From NCBI RefSeq assembly GCF_009765905.1, contig NZ_LMUO01000004.1, positions 120,549-184,548 of the forward strand: a stretch of DNA of 64,000 nt. The letters run 5' to 3'. This DNA is from Mucilaginibacter sp. L196. GTDB taxonomy: Bacteria; Bacteroidota; Bacteroidia; Sphingobacteriales; Sphingobacteriaceae. Under the pieces are notes generated by a model. The model had not been told where the DNA came from. It was given only the letters and a program-made list of their open reading frames with translations, and made no database searches. Positions 56,101 to 64,000 of the stretch are shown here, piece by piece (within the stretch, counting starts at the first letter, position 1; each line of letters starts with the position of its first letter). The position numbers were made by a program, and so were the translations under genes.

Positions 56101-57321
56101 CGGATAGTAACGGACAATATTCTTTTTTCTATCGATAAAATTCAAGCCGCCGGCGAAAGAACCTATCCATAATCCCTGATCTTTATCTTCGATGATCGCT
56201 TCTGCCTGGGGTTTGTTCAAGCCCATATTATTACCGATACGTTCACCGATATTTAAAAAATTGGTATTGCCAGGAGAGTAAATGTTGATTCCCCCGGAGT
56301 AGGTGCCAATCCAAACATTGCCGTTTTTATCCTCCATTAAACTCCAAACCGAGTCATCATTAAGGGTAGTGAAATCTGCGCTGTCATGATGATAAGTCGT
56401 GAAAAGGTCCTTTTGCTCATCATAAATAGACAGCCCATTTCGGGTAGCCACCCAAATTTTACCAGCATGGATCAAGATATCATTTACCCAGTTTGAAGCT
56501 ATACACCGGGAATCATTATCCCCGGCTATATACCTGACGCAATTATTATTCCTGATGCTGTAACGAAAAACCCCATCTTCCTCGGTACCAAACCAGAGGT
56601 CACCATTACTATCTTGTTTAATTACAGTGATCTTTGCTGCTGCTAGTTCCTTATTTTTCAGTAATGGTCCAGGCAAAGGTAGCACCTCCCCCGTGGCTGG
56701 GTCAAATCTTTTTAGTCCTTGTTTGATACCGGCCCAAATGGTATGAGCTTTATCAGCGAATAAAGAGAATGCGATACCCTGATATAATTCATTTTCACCC
56801 GTCTGCTTCCAGTATTTGATGCTTTGTAATGTGTTTCCACTTTTGCCAACCTTTTTGATGCCTTTAAAGGTAGCTATCCATATTTGCCCCTGCTGATCCT
56901 GTTGGATATCGGTAATAAAGTTAGTTCCACCTTTGGCGGTGGATAAACCGATATGCCGAAAGTTCTCTGTCTTTTTATCATATAGATTTAAGCCGCCGCC
57001 AGTAGCGATCCACATCCGGCCTGTCCAATCCTCGAAAATTTTATTGATCCGATTATGACTAATCTGTGTACTGTCTGCATCATTCTGGCGGAAATTAGTA
57101 AAAGTCGAACCATCATAACGGGACAGGCCGCTCAGGTTGCCTACCCATATATAACCGTCCCGGTCCTGTATCAAAGAATTGATCGGACTTTGCAATAACC
57201 CTTCTTTATAAGTGATATGCCGAAACCCCATATTCACTGATTGGGCATAAATATAAATCGGGCTGAAAATAAAAATCAGGCCCAGGCTTAAGCTTGTCAA
57301 AAAAATAAACTTGAATTTCAT
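53191..57321 (-). CDS. hybrid two-component system regulator (HTCS2)
   Basis: 1376 residues with the full HTCS order: signal segment, Reg_prop double propeller (~35-700; DGYIWVGNLSGLSRYDG and others), Y_Y_Y domain (~725-790) and membrane helix ~806-828. The kinase has His868 in NISHEIRTPLT and ATPase motif DNGKGIPEAF. The receiver has Asp1176 in LIISDVMMPVMNG, and the AraC-type domain ends SREFKKQHGRSPSEM. It lies directly upstream of the second susC, which carries a 22-bp direct repeat in its promoter, so it most likely activates that PUL. Confidence 0.96.
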   Translation of the reverse strand: MKFKFIFLTSLSLGLIFIFSPIYIYAQSVNMGFRHITYKEGLLQSPINSLIQDRDGYIWVGNLSGLSRYDGSTFTNFRQNDADSTQISHNRINKIFEDWTGRMWIATGGGLNLYDKKTENFRHIGLSTAKGGTNFITDIQQDQQGQIWIATFKGIKKVGKSGNTLQSIKYWKQTGENELYQGIAFSLFADKAHTIWAGIKQGLKRFDPATGEVLPLPGPLLKNKELAAAKITVIKQDSNGDLWFGTEEDGVFRYSIRNNNCVRYIAGDNDSRCIASNWVNDILIHAGKIWVATRNGLSIYDEQKDLFTTYHHDSADFTTLNDDSVWSLMEDKNGNVWIGTYSGGINIYSPGNTNFLNIGERIGNNMGLNKPQAEAIIEDKDQGLWIGSFAGGLNFIDRKKNIVRYYPLKDARNHKYTYEIKALAKDISGNIWAGTLDGLYKFNTHNKSIQYIKLETTNSKTGGKLINSLLTDQNGIWIGTNGNGLRFVNYQGIETRKFISEPNVKNGLSDNYVNAILSDGNVLWIGTQNGLNKLDKTTGIFSLYKRTRHTGLGNNNVLSLFKDSFHRLWIGTDGGGLNYLNEKTNQISIIKQADGLADNVIASIVEDNSGALWVSTNNGLSHVSFKNNALAPSRENLTIRNYNSDNGLLSNQFLVNSRVKTSSGEILFGGMNGITTFYPDKIINNRFKPAILFTGFAINNKEVRFGKQSELQSPINETHKIQLPYDKNNITIKFSALNFINPEKNSYAYKMSGLRNNDNWQIINNQKEVSFTNLAPGNYLFSVRASNNDGVWNNEGRQIQLVIAPPSWQTWWAYLIYLSLATTVFYKIIQFFQIRARLERDLYNEHLQNERQQEFYQMKLDFFTNISHEIRTPLTLILGPVENLYHHTMENAGINRQVLQIKNNAERLLRLISELMDFRKSETGNMVLYIQRNNMISLIKEIYLSFSSLAESRGIIYEFQSEIQEVMICTDRDQMEKVFFNLLSNAFKFTPDQGKIQVRVTTDQADVLTISITDNGKGIPEAFQEKLFSNFYQVQPDKANPGTGIGLALSKSIVELHKGNITVVSQPQIETQEGLTVFTVKLPYEFSPSEHVHFIEDNLSAENLTAFRLQSDIDVLTEQVPETNGPKYTILLCEDNDELRHFIVDSLPQYQVIPFENGAAAFACAVEEIPDLIISDVMMPVMNGLELCNRIKTDDRTSHIPVILLTALAAHIHQINGLETGADAYLTKPFSIKLLSLNIHNLLAARELMRKKFSQQMSLSAQQLNSRNPDSKFIQKLMQLMDTNMEDPEFGVLELSSEIGMSKSVLYKKVCALTDQSPADFMKTIRLKKAAELLVQQGLTVNEVASLVGFNDRKYFSREFKKQHGRSPSEMIGQHK

Positions 57322-57730
57322 TTGGCGTAACTTAGCATACCTTTAGATGAATTGGGAATATTGGTTAAATCGGTATACAAATCTATCACATTATCAGCTC
57401 ACTATCAATATCAATCACCTTATTTTAGTTGTTCTGATTTATCAAGAAATAGTTTTGTTTTGGCCAAGTCACTGTTAATAGCCCTGTTCCGCAATAAAGT
57501 TTTATTGTTAAGCTTGATCTTCCTTCAGTCGCTCGTCTGATGAAATAGTGCAAGGCAGGCATCACATCTTTCAATCTTTTTTTTATGAGTCGTTTATACC
57601 GTATCTGTTTTCGTTGCTCATTTACTGTCATTTTTATGAATATTTATCGGACTACTTAATAACACCTGTAACAGTTTTGCGAGCAAGGAAAATAGCTTCG
57701 ACCTTCCAATTAATAATCAACTTAAGTTAA
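57322..57730. other. intergenic region upstream of HTCS2
   Basis: About 400 AT-rich bases with only short open frames lacking protein character. It holds the HTCS2 promoter and the 3' end of the hydrolase gene. A short dyad (AACTTAA..TTAAGTT) overlaps the hydrolase stop; I would not call it a terminator. Confidence 0.4.
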
Positions 57731-58468
57731 TTAGTTAAGTTCTGAGCAGTGAATCATTTCACCTGCTTTTATGATATGGATCTTAGTATCTATGTATTCT
57801 TTTGTAAAGGCTATAAATTCATCAGGTATTTGGGTAAACTCAGCAAAAGTTCCGTAATGGAAAGGGATTACATGTTTAGCATTAAGTAATTTCACTGCAT
57901 AAGACGCTTCAAGAGGCCCCATCATTGAACGATTACCGATAGGAATCACAACAATACTTGGTTTGTATATTTCAGATATGAGTTTCATATCACCAAAGAC
58001 ACAGGTATCGCCAGCAAAATATATTGTTGTATTATCCGACATTTTGATAATAAATCCATTAGCAGCGTGTGGAAATGCAATGGCTTTTTCGGTAATATAC
58101 ACATGGGAATGGTGAAACGCATTTACCATCGACACCTCTAAGTCAAGGATCGCTATTGTTCCGCCTAAATTCATGGGCTCAAAAAGAGCGTCACTTACGC
58201 CTTGTTCTATTAGAAACCATCTGCAAATATTATTGGCGATTATTATTGGATTTGTACTACTTATAATTTCTTTGATATGAATGTCTAAATGATCTTCATG
58301 ACCATGTGTAATTAAGATCAGGTCGATTCTATCCTGACTGACCAGATTAGTCGGAATGTATGGATTATTGATTAACCATGGATCGATTATAACAGTTCTG
58401 CCTTCAGGCGTTATAATTTTAAAAGTAGCATGTCCTAATAATTGAATAGTTGTTCCTTTTTTGTCCAT
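57731..58468 (-). CDS. metallo-beta-lactamase-fold metal-dependent hydrolase (UPF0173 type)
   Basis: 245 residues, no signal peptide, cytoplasmic. The zinc motif HxHxDH is complete (His55, His57, Asp59, His60 in LITHGHEDHLD). Downstream metal ligands are likely in AFHHSHVY, the FAGDTCVFGD strand and VIPFHYGTF. The compact single-domain form and the GHATFKI opening fit the UPF0173/YtkL-like family, whose substrate is unknown. Nothing links it to the PULs; it is probably a housekeeping gene marking the PUL border. Confidence 0.88.
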   Translation of the reverse strand: MDKKGTTIQLLGHATFKIITPEGRTVIIDPWLINNPYIPTNLVSQDRIDLILITHGHEDHLDIHIKEIISSTNPIIIANNICRWFLIEQGVSDALFEPMNLGGTIAILDLEVSMVNAFHHSHVYITEKAIAFPHAANGFIIKMSDNTTIYFAGDTCVFGDMKLISEIYKPSIVVIPIGNRSMMGPLEASYAVKLLNAKHVIPFHYGTFAEFTQIPDEFIAFTKEYIDTKIHIIKAGEMIHCSELN

Positions 58469-58842
58469 GTATTTTATCCGCTATTAACTCGAAATTCTAA
58501 TATATCATTTTTTTATTTTACATCTTGGCGCACATTAATTATTGCTGATTGAATTTTATAAGATAAATTTAAAATCAACTTTTATATTGGCAATATGGAC
58601 CAAATTAAATCATTCGGAGACGCTTTTACAAAGTTTATACCTGATTTTCAATGTGCATTTTCTGGCTTAATTTTACATAATTGAATGAACGTGTAATACG
58701 GAATGGCATGGTCAAGTCTTCCCGGAATATCCATGTACAGTTCCGGTGTTTTTATTTCACTATAATCTCTTCATCATCTCAAAATGAACTATGTGTTATA
58801 TTTTTGGAATTCTTTCATTACATTCGTTATTTTCCACTCAAG
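58469..58842. other. divergent intergenic region before the ECF sigma gene
   Basis: The open frame of the sigma factor can be extended to 58681, but that part (rich in Cys, Phe and Ile, without family resemblance) is probably untranslated. The region holds the promoters of the hydrolase and of the sigma factor; I see no other structure. Confidence 0.5.
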
Positions 58843-59412
58843 ATGCACAAGTACAGCACCCTAACTGATCAGCAACTTGCATTCTTACTAAAGAATGATG
58901 ATAGGGATGCGTATAATGAAATCTACAATAGATTTAAGGGTATTCTTTACCGGCATGCTTTTTCTAAGCTGCAAAGCCGTGAGGAAGCAAGGGATCAGGT
59001 TCAGGAATTGTTTATTATGTTATGGACAAGGCGAAACCAGATTGAATCCAATGATAATTTACCCGGCTATCTTTATAGAACGCTGCAAAACAGGATTCTT
59101 AATATTGTAGCGCATAATAAGCTGGCTTCGAAATATATGGATTCCCTCAAGGATTTTATGAATAGTGGTCAAATAGTTACCGATCATTTAGTTAGAGAAA
59201 ATGATCTAAAGGCCAGTATTGAAAGGGAAGTATCACAGCTTCCTGAAAAGATGCGCTTGGTTTTTACATTAAGCCGGAATATGTATCTTTCTAATACCGA
59301 GATTGCTGAAAAATTAAATATTTCAGAAAAAACGGTAAGAAATCAGCTTTATAACGCACTTAAAATTTTAAGGGGGAAATTTAAGGCCGTCATCTTATTA
59401 AATTTTCTTTAA
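58843..59412 (+). CDS. ECF RNA polymerase sigma factor (FecI-like)
   Basis: 189 residues from the Met at 58843 (MHKYSTLTDQQLAFLLKNDD), where family resemblance begins; the longer frame from 58681 is not supported. Region 2 (IYNRFKGILYRHAFSK, EARDQVQELFIMLWTRR) and region 4 (LPEKMRLVFTLSRN, then NTEIAEKLNISEKTVRNQLY) are complete. These sigma factors are held by FecR-type anti-sigma proteins and released when a TonB receptor binds its ligand. The FecR gene follows after 86 bases, but no receptor gene comes next. Confidence 0.93.
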   Translation: MHKYSTLTDQQLAFLLKNDDRDAYNEIYNRFKGILYRHAFSKLQSREEARDQVQELFIMLWTRRNQIESNDNLPGYLYRTLQNRILNIVAHNKLASKYMDSLKDFMNSGQIVTDHLVRENDLKASIEREVSQLPEKMRLVFTLSRNMYLSNTEIAEKLNISEKTVRNQLYNALKILRGKFKAVILLNFL

Positions 59413-59498
59413 GCGCTAATTTTTTTAAAACTCATCTGGGACAATCAGGTAATTTAATTGTATTGTACATGATTTCGTCTAAACATGAATAATATACA

Positions 59499-60611
59499 AT
59501 GTCTCCCAAAGAATTAATAAGAAAATACCTTGATGGCACGGCTACGGAAGAAGAAAAAGCTGTTGTAGAGTCCTGGTATAATCAGCACCGGTTAGAAAAC
59601 GGCCATATATTAAGTGCTGAGGAACAAACGGAGGATGTAAAGGCGATGGATTTACACGTTTTGAATCCTCAAAAAAAAGCACTTATTTGGCCGCGTCTTT
59701 CTGCTGCCGCCTCCATCCTGATTATCTTCGGCTTATTGGGCTATTTCTTCGTATATCACCCCAACCACCTGAAAACAGCCCAAAATAACTACAAAAACGA
59801 TATTGCACCTGGAAGTAATAAAGCAACATTGTCAATGGGGAACGGGCAGACGATTGTGCTGAACAGTTCCAAAAACAGGATGATTTCCAACCGGGCCAAT
59901 ATCTTAATTAACCTGCAGAATGGTCAGTTGATTTACCATAATTCTTCCACAGACATTGAAAATCAAACTTTTAAATACGACACCTTAACAGTTCCAAGAG
60001 GAGGTACTTACCATCTTACTTTGGCTGACGGGTCTAAGGTATGGTTGAATTCAGCCTCTGCAATACGTTTTCCGGAAACTTTTTCAGGCAATAACCGCAG
60101 CGTTGAATTGTTGTATGGCGAGGCCTACCTTGAAGTGATACACAATGACCAAAAGCCATTTCAGGTACTTGCCCATGCGCAACTAATACAGGATGTTGGC
60201 ACTCATTTTAATGTCAATACCTATACGGATGAACCATTTGCAAAAACAACACTTTTGGAAGGCGGGATAAAGGTTTTTGTTAACCGGCAAACAGCAATGC
60301 TGGAGCCAGGAGAACAAGTGCAGATAAATAATGCAAACGCTTTAAGTGTAGTTTCTCACATCGATCCGAATGAAGTTATCGCCTGGAAAAATGGGCAGTT
60401 CATATTCTCGGGTCAAAGTATACAAAGTATAATGCGGGATATTTCCCGCTGGTACAACGTGGATGTAATCTACAAAGGAACCCCAACCAGAAATGATTAC
60501 ATCGGTTCCTTTTCAAGATATAAAAATGTATCAGAAGTTTTAAAGGTACTTGAACTTACAAAAACTGTTCATTTTAAGATAGAAGGGAGGACAATCACCG
60601 TCATGCCCTGA
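59499..60611 (+). CDS. FecR-family anti-sigma factor
   Basis: 370 residues. The N-terminal cytoplasmic part (IRKYLDGTATEEEKAVVESW) binds the sigma factor. One membrane helix spans about 67-88 (SAAASILIIFGLLGYFFVYH). The periplasmic FecR domain (LTVPRGGTYHLTLADGSKVW, LLEGGIKVFV) and a C-terminal secretin-like DUF4974 domain (VIAWKNGQFIF.. to the end) follow. Standard length. In this family a SusC-like receptor with an extra N-terminal domain usually follows; here an ABC transporter does. Confidence 0.93.
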   Translation: MSPKELIRKYLDGTATEEEKAVVESWYNQHRLENGHILSAEEQTEDVKAMDLHVLNPQKKALIWPRLSAAASILIIFGLLGYFFVYHPNHLKTAQNNYKNDIAPGSNKATLSMGNGQTIVLNSSKNRMISNRANILINLQNGQLIYHNSSTDIENQTFKYDTLTVPRGGTYHLTLADGSKVWLNSASAIRFPETFSGNNRSVELLYGEAYLEVIHNDQKPFQVLAHAQLIQDVGTHFNVNTYTDEPFAKTTLLEGGIKVFVNRQTAMLEPGEQVQINNANALSVVSHIDPNEVIAWKNGQFIFSGQSIQSIMRDISRWYNVDVIYKGTPTRNDYIGSFSRYKNVSEVLKVLELTKTVHFKIEGRTITVMP

Positions 60612-60892
60612 TAGTTTCGAATGGTGATAAGATAGGTTTGCGTGCTTCCAACACTGCTTACTTAAATGCTGTCACCATAATTTTTAATTGCTTGTACAAT
60701 CCTATTTATCATTAAACAACTAAACAAATGAAATCTCTCTTCCTGCTCCATTTTTAGCGTTATCGCTGCCTGAATAATTCATTCAGATCTTGATTATTAA
60801 TCCTCCGGTATGATTTTGTAATCATCCCTCGAAAGAAATCTGTACAAACAGTTCCTGGCTTGTGCCTCCTTATACATTCTAATAATTTATAA
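60612..60892 (+). other. gap where a TonB receptor gene would be expected
   Basis: The 281 bases between fecR and the ABC ATPase hold no receptor fragment that I can recognise. A 9-codon frame (MKSLFLLHF) and a small dyad CTGAAT-AATTC-ATTCAG at about 60772 are all that stands out. The ABC operon promoter should be here. Confidence 0.5.
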
Positions 60893-61831
60893 ATGCAAAA
60901 TCCAATTCTAAAAATTGAGCACCTGTCTCATAAATATAGTAATTCCTGGGCCATCCATGATATTAACTTAAGCATTAACCAAACCGGAATTTTAGGCTTG
61001 CTTGGTTCAAACGGAGCGGGGAAGTCTACTACGATGAATATTATGTGCGGAGTTCTAAATCAAACCAAGGGCAATGTTTACATAGATGGCATCGACATGC
61101 GAAAAACACCTGAGGAGGCTAAAAAGTTAATCGGTTTTCTGCCGCAAAGCGCACCTCTTTACATGGACTTTACGGTTGAGGAGTATTTAACCTATTGTGC
61201 TAATTTACGACTTATTGAAAAAAACAGAATTAGATTAGCTGTTCAATATGCCATGGAGCGGTGCGGTATTGCACATTTTAGTAATAGGCTCATCAGTAAT
61301 TTGTCCGGAGGCTATCGCCAGCGTGCCGGTATAGCACAGGCTATTATTCACCATCCAAAGTTAGTCGTACTGGATGAACCAACCAATGGTTTGGATCCTA
61401 ATCAGATTGTGGAGGTAAGGACATTAATTAAAGAAATTGCCGAAGAAAGGGCGGTTATTTTCTCCTCCCATATTTTGTCAGAGGTTCAATTGCTATGTAA
61501 TGATATCGTAATGATAGAGGGTGGTAAGATCGTTTTTGCCGATACTATGGATGCTTTTAATAATTATTTAGAACCGCATAGTGTATTAATTCACCTGGGA
61601 AATCCACCTCCTGTAGAAGAACTACTGCAAATTCCCGGCATAAACCGGGTTGACATGCTTACAGAAAAACAGTGGCGCTTATTTTTTAATGGGAACCAGG
61701 AAATTACCGAAAAAATAATTGAAACCTGTGTGCTCAGGGGGTGGAAACCAAGAGAAATAACGCTTGACAAAAGTTCAATTGATGAAATATTCGCACAGTT
61801 ATCCCAAAATACAAGAACCGTAAATAAATGA
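60893..61831 (+). CDS. ABC transporter ATP-binding protein (GldA-like)
   Basis: 312 residues. Walker A is GSNGAGKST (Gly38-Thr46), the signature LSGGYRQR starts at Leu137, and Walker B is VVLDEPTNGLDP with Asp161-Glu162. Then come the SSHILSEV switch and a C-terminal extension typical of DrrA/GldA-type subunits. The following gene overlaps by 4 bases (ATGA) and encodes a permease with a GldG-like domain, so the pair resembles the GldA-GldFG transporter linked to gliding and cell-surface functions in Bacteroidota. The gliding role itself is an inference; other exporters share this layout. Confidence 0.88.
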   Translation: MQNPILKIEHLSHKYSNSWAIHDINLSINQTGILGLLGSNGAGKSTTMNIMCGVLNQTKGNVYIDGIDMRKTPEEAKKLIGFLPQSAPLYMDFTVEEYLTYCANLRLIEKNRIRLAVQYAMERCGIAHFSNRLISNLSGGYRQRAGIAQAIIHHPKLVVLDEPTNGLDPNQIVEVRTLIKEIAEERAVIFSSHILSEVQLLCNDIVMIEGGKIVFADTMDAFNNYLEPHSVLIHLGNPPPVEELLQIPGINRVDMLTEKQWRLFFNGNQEITEKIIETCVLRGWKPREITLDKSSIDEIFAQLSQNTRTVNK

Positions 61832-63969
61832 AAACGACACTTAAAATAGCTAAAGCCGAGCTTAACACATTATTCTATTCCCCCATTGCCTGGTTCCTGT
61901 CCATTGTGTTTCTAATCCAATGTGGCTTTGCTTATACCTCCACCATGGAAAATCTGGTAAACCAACAGGAAATGGGACCCATCTATGCAAGATGGCTGTC
62001 GTACCTTACTTCAGTTGTATTCGGGTTACCTCAGGGGTTGTACGCAATGGTGACTACTAAGATATTCCTCTATATCCCCTTGCTCACCATGGGGCTTGTA
62101 AGCCGTGAAATAAATAGCGGAACAATTAAGTTACTCTATTCGTCACCCATCAAAATACGGGAGATTATAATTGGGAAATACTTAGCCATCATGGCTTACA
62201 ATTTGTTGCTAATTATGATCCTTGCGGTTTTTGTAGTGTCAGGAATGCTTAGCATCCATTCAGCAGACAAGGGCCTTTTATTTTCGGGTTTATTAGGTAT
62301 TTATCTGCTTTTATGTGCCTACTCGGCCATAGGTCTTTTTATGTCCTGCCTAACCTCATATCAGGTAGTATCCGCCATTAGTACATTGGTGTTATTTGCC
62401 ATATTAGGTTATATTGGAACCATTTGGCAAAATATTGATTTTGTCCGGAATCTTACTTTTTTTCTTTCCATTTCCGGGCGTACCGACCATTTGCTATCAG
62501 GCCTAATCAGCACGAAGGACATATTTTATTTCTTTGTAATTGTATACATTTTTATTGGGCTAAGCATTATAAAACTGCAGGCAGAAAGAGAAGCAAAATC
62601 AATAGCTTTATTAATTGGAAAGTATGTTCTTGTGGTTATCTCTGGTTTATTTATCGGATATATTACAGCTATACCGGGATTTGCTGGATATTATGATGCA
62701 ACATCGACTTTAACAGAATCACTAAGCCCTAATGTGAAAAACATTGTGAAGGGTTTAAAAGACGGACCTTTGGAAGTAACGTCTTACATTAATCTTTTTG
62801 ATGACAATTTTTATGACGGTTCTCCACAGCAAAGGAATAAAGATTTGGCCCGCTGGGAACCGTATTTAAGGTTCAAATCGGACATCAAAATAAATTACGT
62901 CTATTTTTATGATAGCCTTTACACCAATAAAATGATGTACAGGGGGTATGAAGGAAAATCATTAAAGCAAATAACAACACATTATCTCAAAAACTACAAT
63001 CTTGACCTGGAGCATTTTAAATCACCTGAAGAAATAAGGAAGATCATTAATCTTCGGCCAGAAAATAACAGGTATGTAATGCAGCTTAAATATCAGGGAA
63101 GAAGTACCTTTTTAAGGCTTTTTGACGATCAGCTGAAATATCCAAGAGAAGCGGAAATAGCAGCAGCCTTACAGCGTTTAACCATAAAAATTCCAAAAAT
63201 AGCATTTGTAACGGGTGAGTTTGAACGCAGTATAGATAAGTTTACAGACAAGGACTATGAAAAATTAACTAATGATATTTCTTTCAGGTACGCATTGGTA
63301 AACCAGGGGTTCGATGTGGAATCTCTTATATTGCAAGAGCAGGAAATACCCTCAGATATTGCAGTTTTGGTTATAGCAGATCCAAGGGTTAGTTTTAGTC
63401 AGGAAGTACTAAACAAAATACAGCGATACATTAATAATGGCGGTAATTTGCTGATTGCCGGTGAACCCGGAAAACAGGCTAAAATCGATCCGATTATTCA
63501 GGCATTAGGGGTAAATTTTATTGATGGTGAACTTGTACAGAAGAGCAAAGACTTTGCTCCGGATTTGATCAGGCCTTTAATAACGAAAGTTGCTGCTGGT
63601 TTTTCAAGTGAACTAAAAGAACACTACACCGACAGTTTGAGTGTTTCTATGCCAAATGCATCTGCCCTCAACTATTCGGTTAAATCGGAATTTCATGTTG
63701 AACCACTCTTACTTACAAATGAAAAGGAGACGTGGAACAAAAAAGACAAATTTGTCTTGGATTCTGCTGATGTTGTTTTTTCACCCGAAAAAGGGGACGA
63801 GCAAAGAAAATTTCCTACGGCCCTGGCTTTAACCCGGATGGTTAACGGCAAGCAGCAACGTATAGTTATTGCAGGTGATGCGGACTTTTTAAGCAATGCG
63901 GAATTAGCTGTATATTATGGAGATGTTGACCACCCTATTTCGGGCCAAATTGACCCAGGGGTTAGCTGA
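61828..63969 (+). CDS. ABC permease fused to GldG-like domain, 3' end replaced by IS-type DNA
   Basis: The permease part (~1-245) has six hydrophobic helices (SPIAWFLSIVFLIQ, YIPLLTMGLVSREINSG, etc.) as in GldF/ABC-2 proteins. A further helix lies near 265-285. From ~295 it is a periplasmic GldG-like domain (GPLEVTSYINLFDDNFYDG, FVTGEFERSIDK, GNLLIAGEPGKQ, VIAGDADFLSNAEL). Family members normally go on after SNAEL to further residues and a C-terminal helix. Here the frame passes at about 63924 into an IS21-like end and stops at 63969. The gene is therefore probably interrupted and the transporter possibly inactive. 713 codons, of which the last ~15 are not native. Confidence 0.82.
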   Translation: MKTTLKIAKAELNTLFYSPIAWFLSIVFLIQCGFAYTSTMENLVNQQEMGPIYARWLSYLTSVVFGLPQGLYAMVTTKIFLYIPLLTMGLVSREINSGTIKLLYSSPIKIREIIIGKYLAIMAYNLLLIMILAVFVVSGMLSIHSADKGLLFSGLLGIYLLLCAYSAIGLFMSCLTSYQVVSAISTLVLFAILGYIGTIWQNIDFVRNLTFFLSISGRTDHLLSGLISTKDIFYFFVIVYIFIGLSIIKLQAEREAKSIALLIGKYVLVVISGLFIGYITAIPGFAGYYDATSTLTESLSPNVKNIVKGLKDGPLEVTSYINLFDDNFYDGSPQQRNKDLARWEPYLRFKSDIKINYVYFYDSLYTNKMMYRGYEGKSLKQITTHYLKNYNLDLEHFKSPEEIRKIINLRPENNRYVMQLKYQGRSTFLRLFDDQLKYPREAEIAAALQRLTIKIPKIAFVTGEFERSIDKFTDKDYEKLTNDISFRYALVNQGFDVESLILQEQEIPSDIAVLVIADPRVSFSQEVLNKIQRYINNGGNLLIAGEPGKQAKIDPIIQALGVNFIDGELVQKSKDFAPDLIRPLITKVAAGFSSELKEHYTDSLSVSMPNASALNYSVKSEFHVEPLLLTNEKETWNKKDKFVLDSADVVFSPEKGDEQRKFPTALALTRMVNGKQQRIVIAGDADFLSNAELAVYYGDVDHPISGQIDPGVS

Positions 63970-64000
63970 CTTTTGGGTTGCAGCAAATGCTGTAAAAGCA
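63924..64000 (+). mobile_element. start of an IS21-like insertion, truncated by the window edge
   Basis: From TGTTGACCACCC the DNA changes character: TTTCGGGCCAAATTGACCC follows, repeating the TGACC/CGG motif type seen in the 44339-44520 scar (TTCCGGAACACTTTGACCA). The TG start and the arrayed motifs fit an IS21-family end as I remember it. No transposase is visible, because the window ends 77 bases in. Confidence 0.55.

Noticed and set aside
58681..58842. N-terminal extension of the ECF sigma factor frame
   Set aside because: Sigma-family resemblance begins at the Met at 58843; the extension is Cys/Phe/Ile-rich with no matching domain.

Overview
The window looks like a polysaccharide-utilisation region from a Bacteroidota soil or plant-associated bacterium, most likely Sphingobacteriaceae (Mucilaginibacter- or Pedobacter-like). 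The reasons are three SusC/SusD pairs, two very long hybrid two-component regulators (HTCS), a type IX secretion (T9SS) C-terminal domain with a PorP/SprF partner, an ECF sigma/FecR pair, AT-rich intergenic DNA and TAnnTTTG-like promoter elements. I see no tRNA, rRNA or CRISPR array.

Layout. (1) 1-6226, plus strand: the 3' part of a susC, a SusD-like lipoprotein and a GH127 beta-L-arabinofuranosidase. (2) 6282-15800, minus strand: two near-duplicate secreted proteins (beta-helix, ricin-type lectin, T9SS sorting domain) flanking a GH97. A PorP/SprF-like protein and a small HTH-like protein follow the first copy. (3) 16253-35969, minus strand: the main PUL, read as HTCS, SusC, SusD, a small secreted protein, two GH43, GH51, GH2, GH29 and GH51. 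(4) 36118-40016, minus strand: GH39 and a double-GH43 protein. Divergent from it are GH16 and GH29 (40947-43332, plus strand). (5) 43473-57321, minus strand: a second PUL with HTCS, SusC, SusD, a GH50-like enzyme and GH12. It ends in a GH3 and a GH2 that are both truncated around an IS-like scar. (6) 57731-64000: a metallo-beta-lactamase-fold hydrolase, an ECF sigma factor with FecR but no adjacent TonB receptor, and a GldA/GldFG-like ABC transporter cut off by an apparent IS21-type end at the window edge.

How it fits together. The enzymes of regions 1-4 (beta- and alpha-L-arabinofuranosidases, GH97, beta-galactosidase, fucosidases, an exo-beta-1,3-galactanase-like GH43, GH39, GH16) suit arabinogalactan or branched pectin side chains; this is inference from families. 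Region 5 looks like a damaged beta-glucan-type locus.

The most unusual observation is that the DNA in front of both beta-helix genes resembles the HTCS1-susC junction. It appears to keep the tail of an HTCS gene, the intergenic region with a 21-bp-spaced direct repeat, and a short reading frame matching the first ~20 codons of susC. This suggests promoter capture that puts T9SS-exported enzymes under the same regulator as the SusCD importer.
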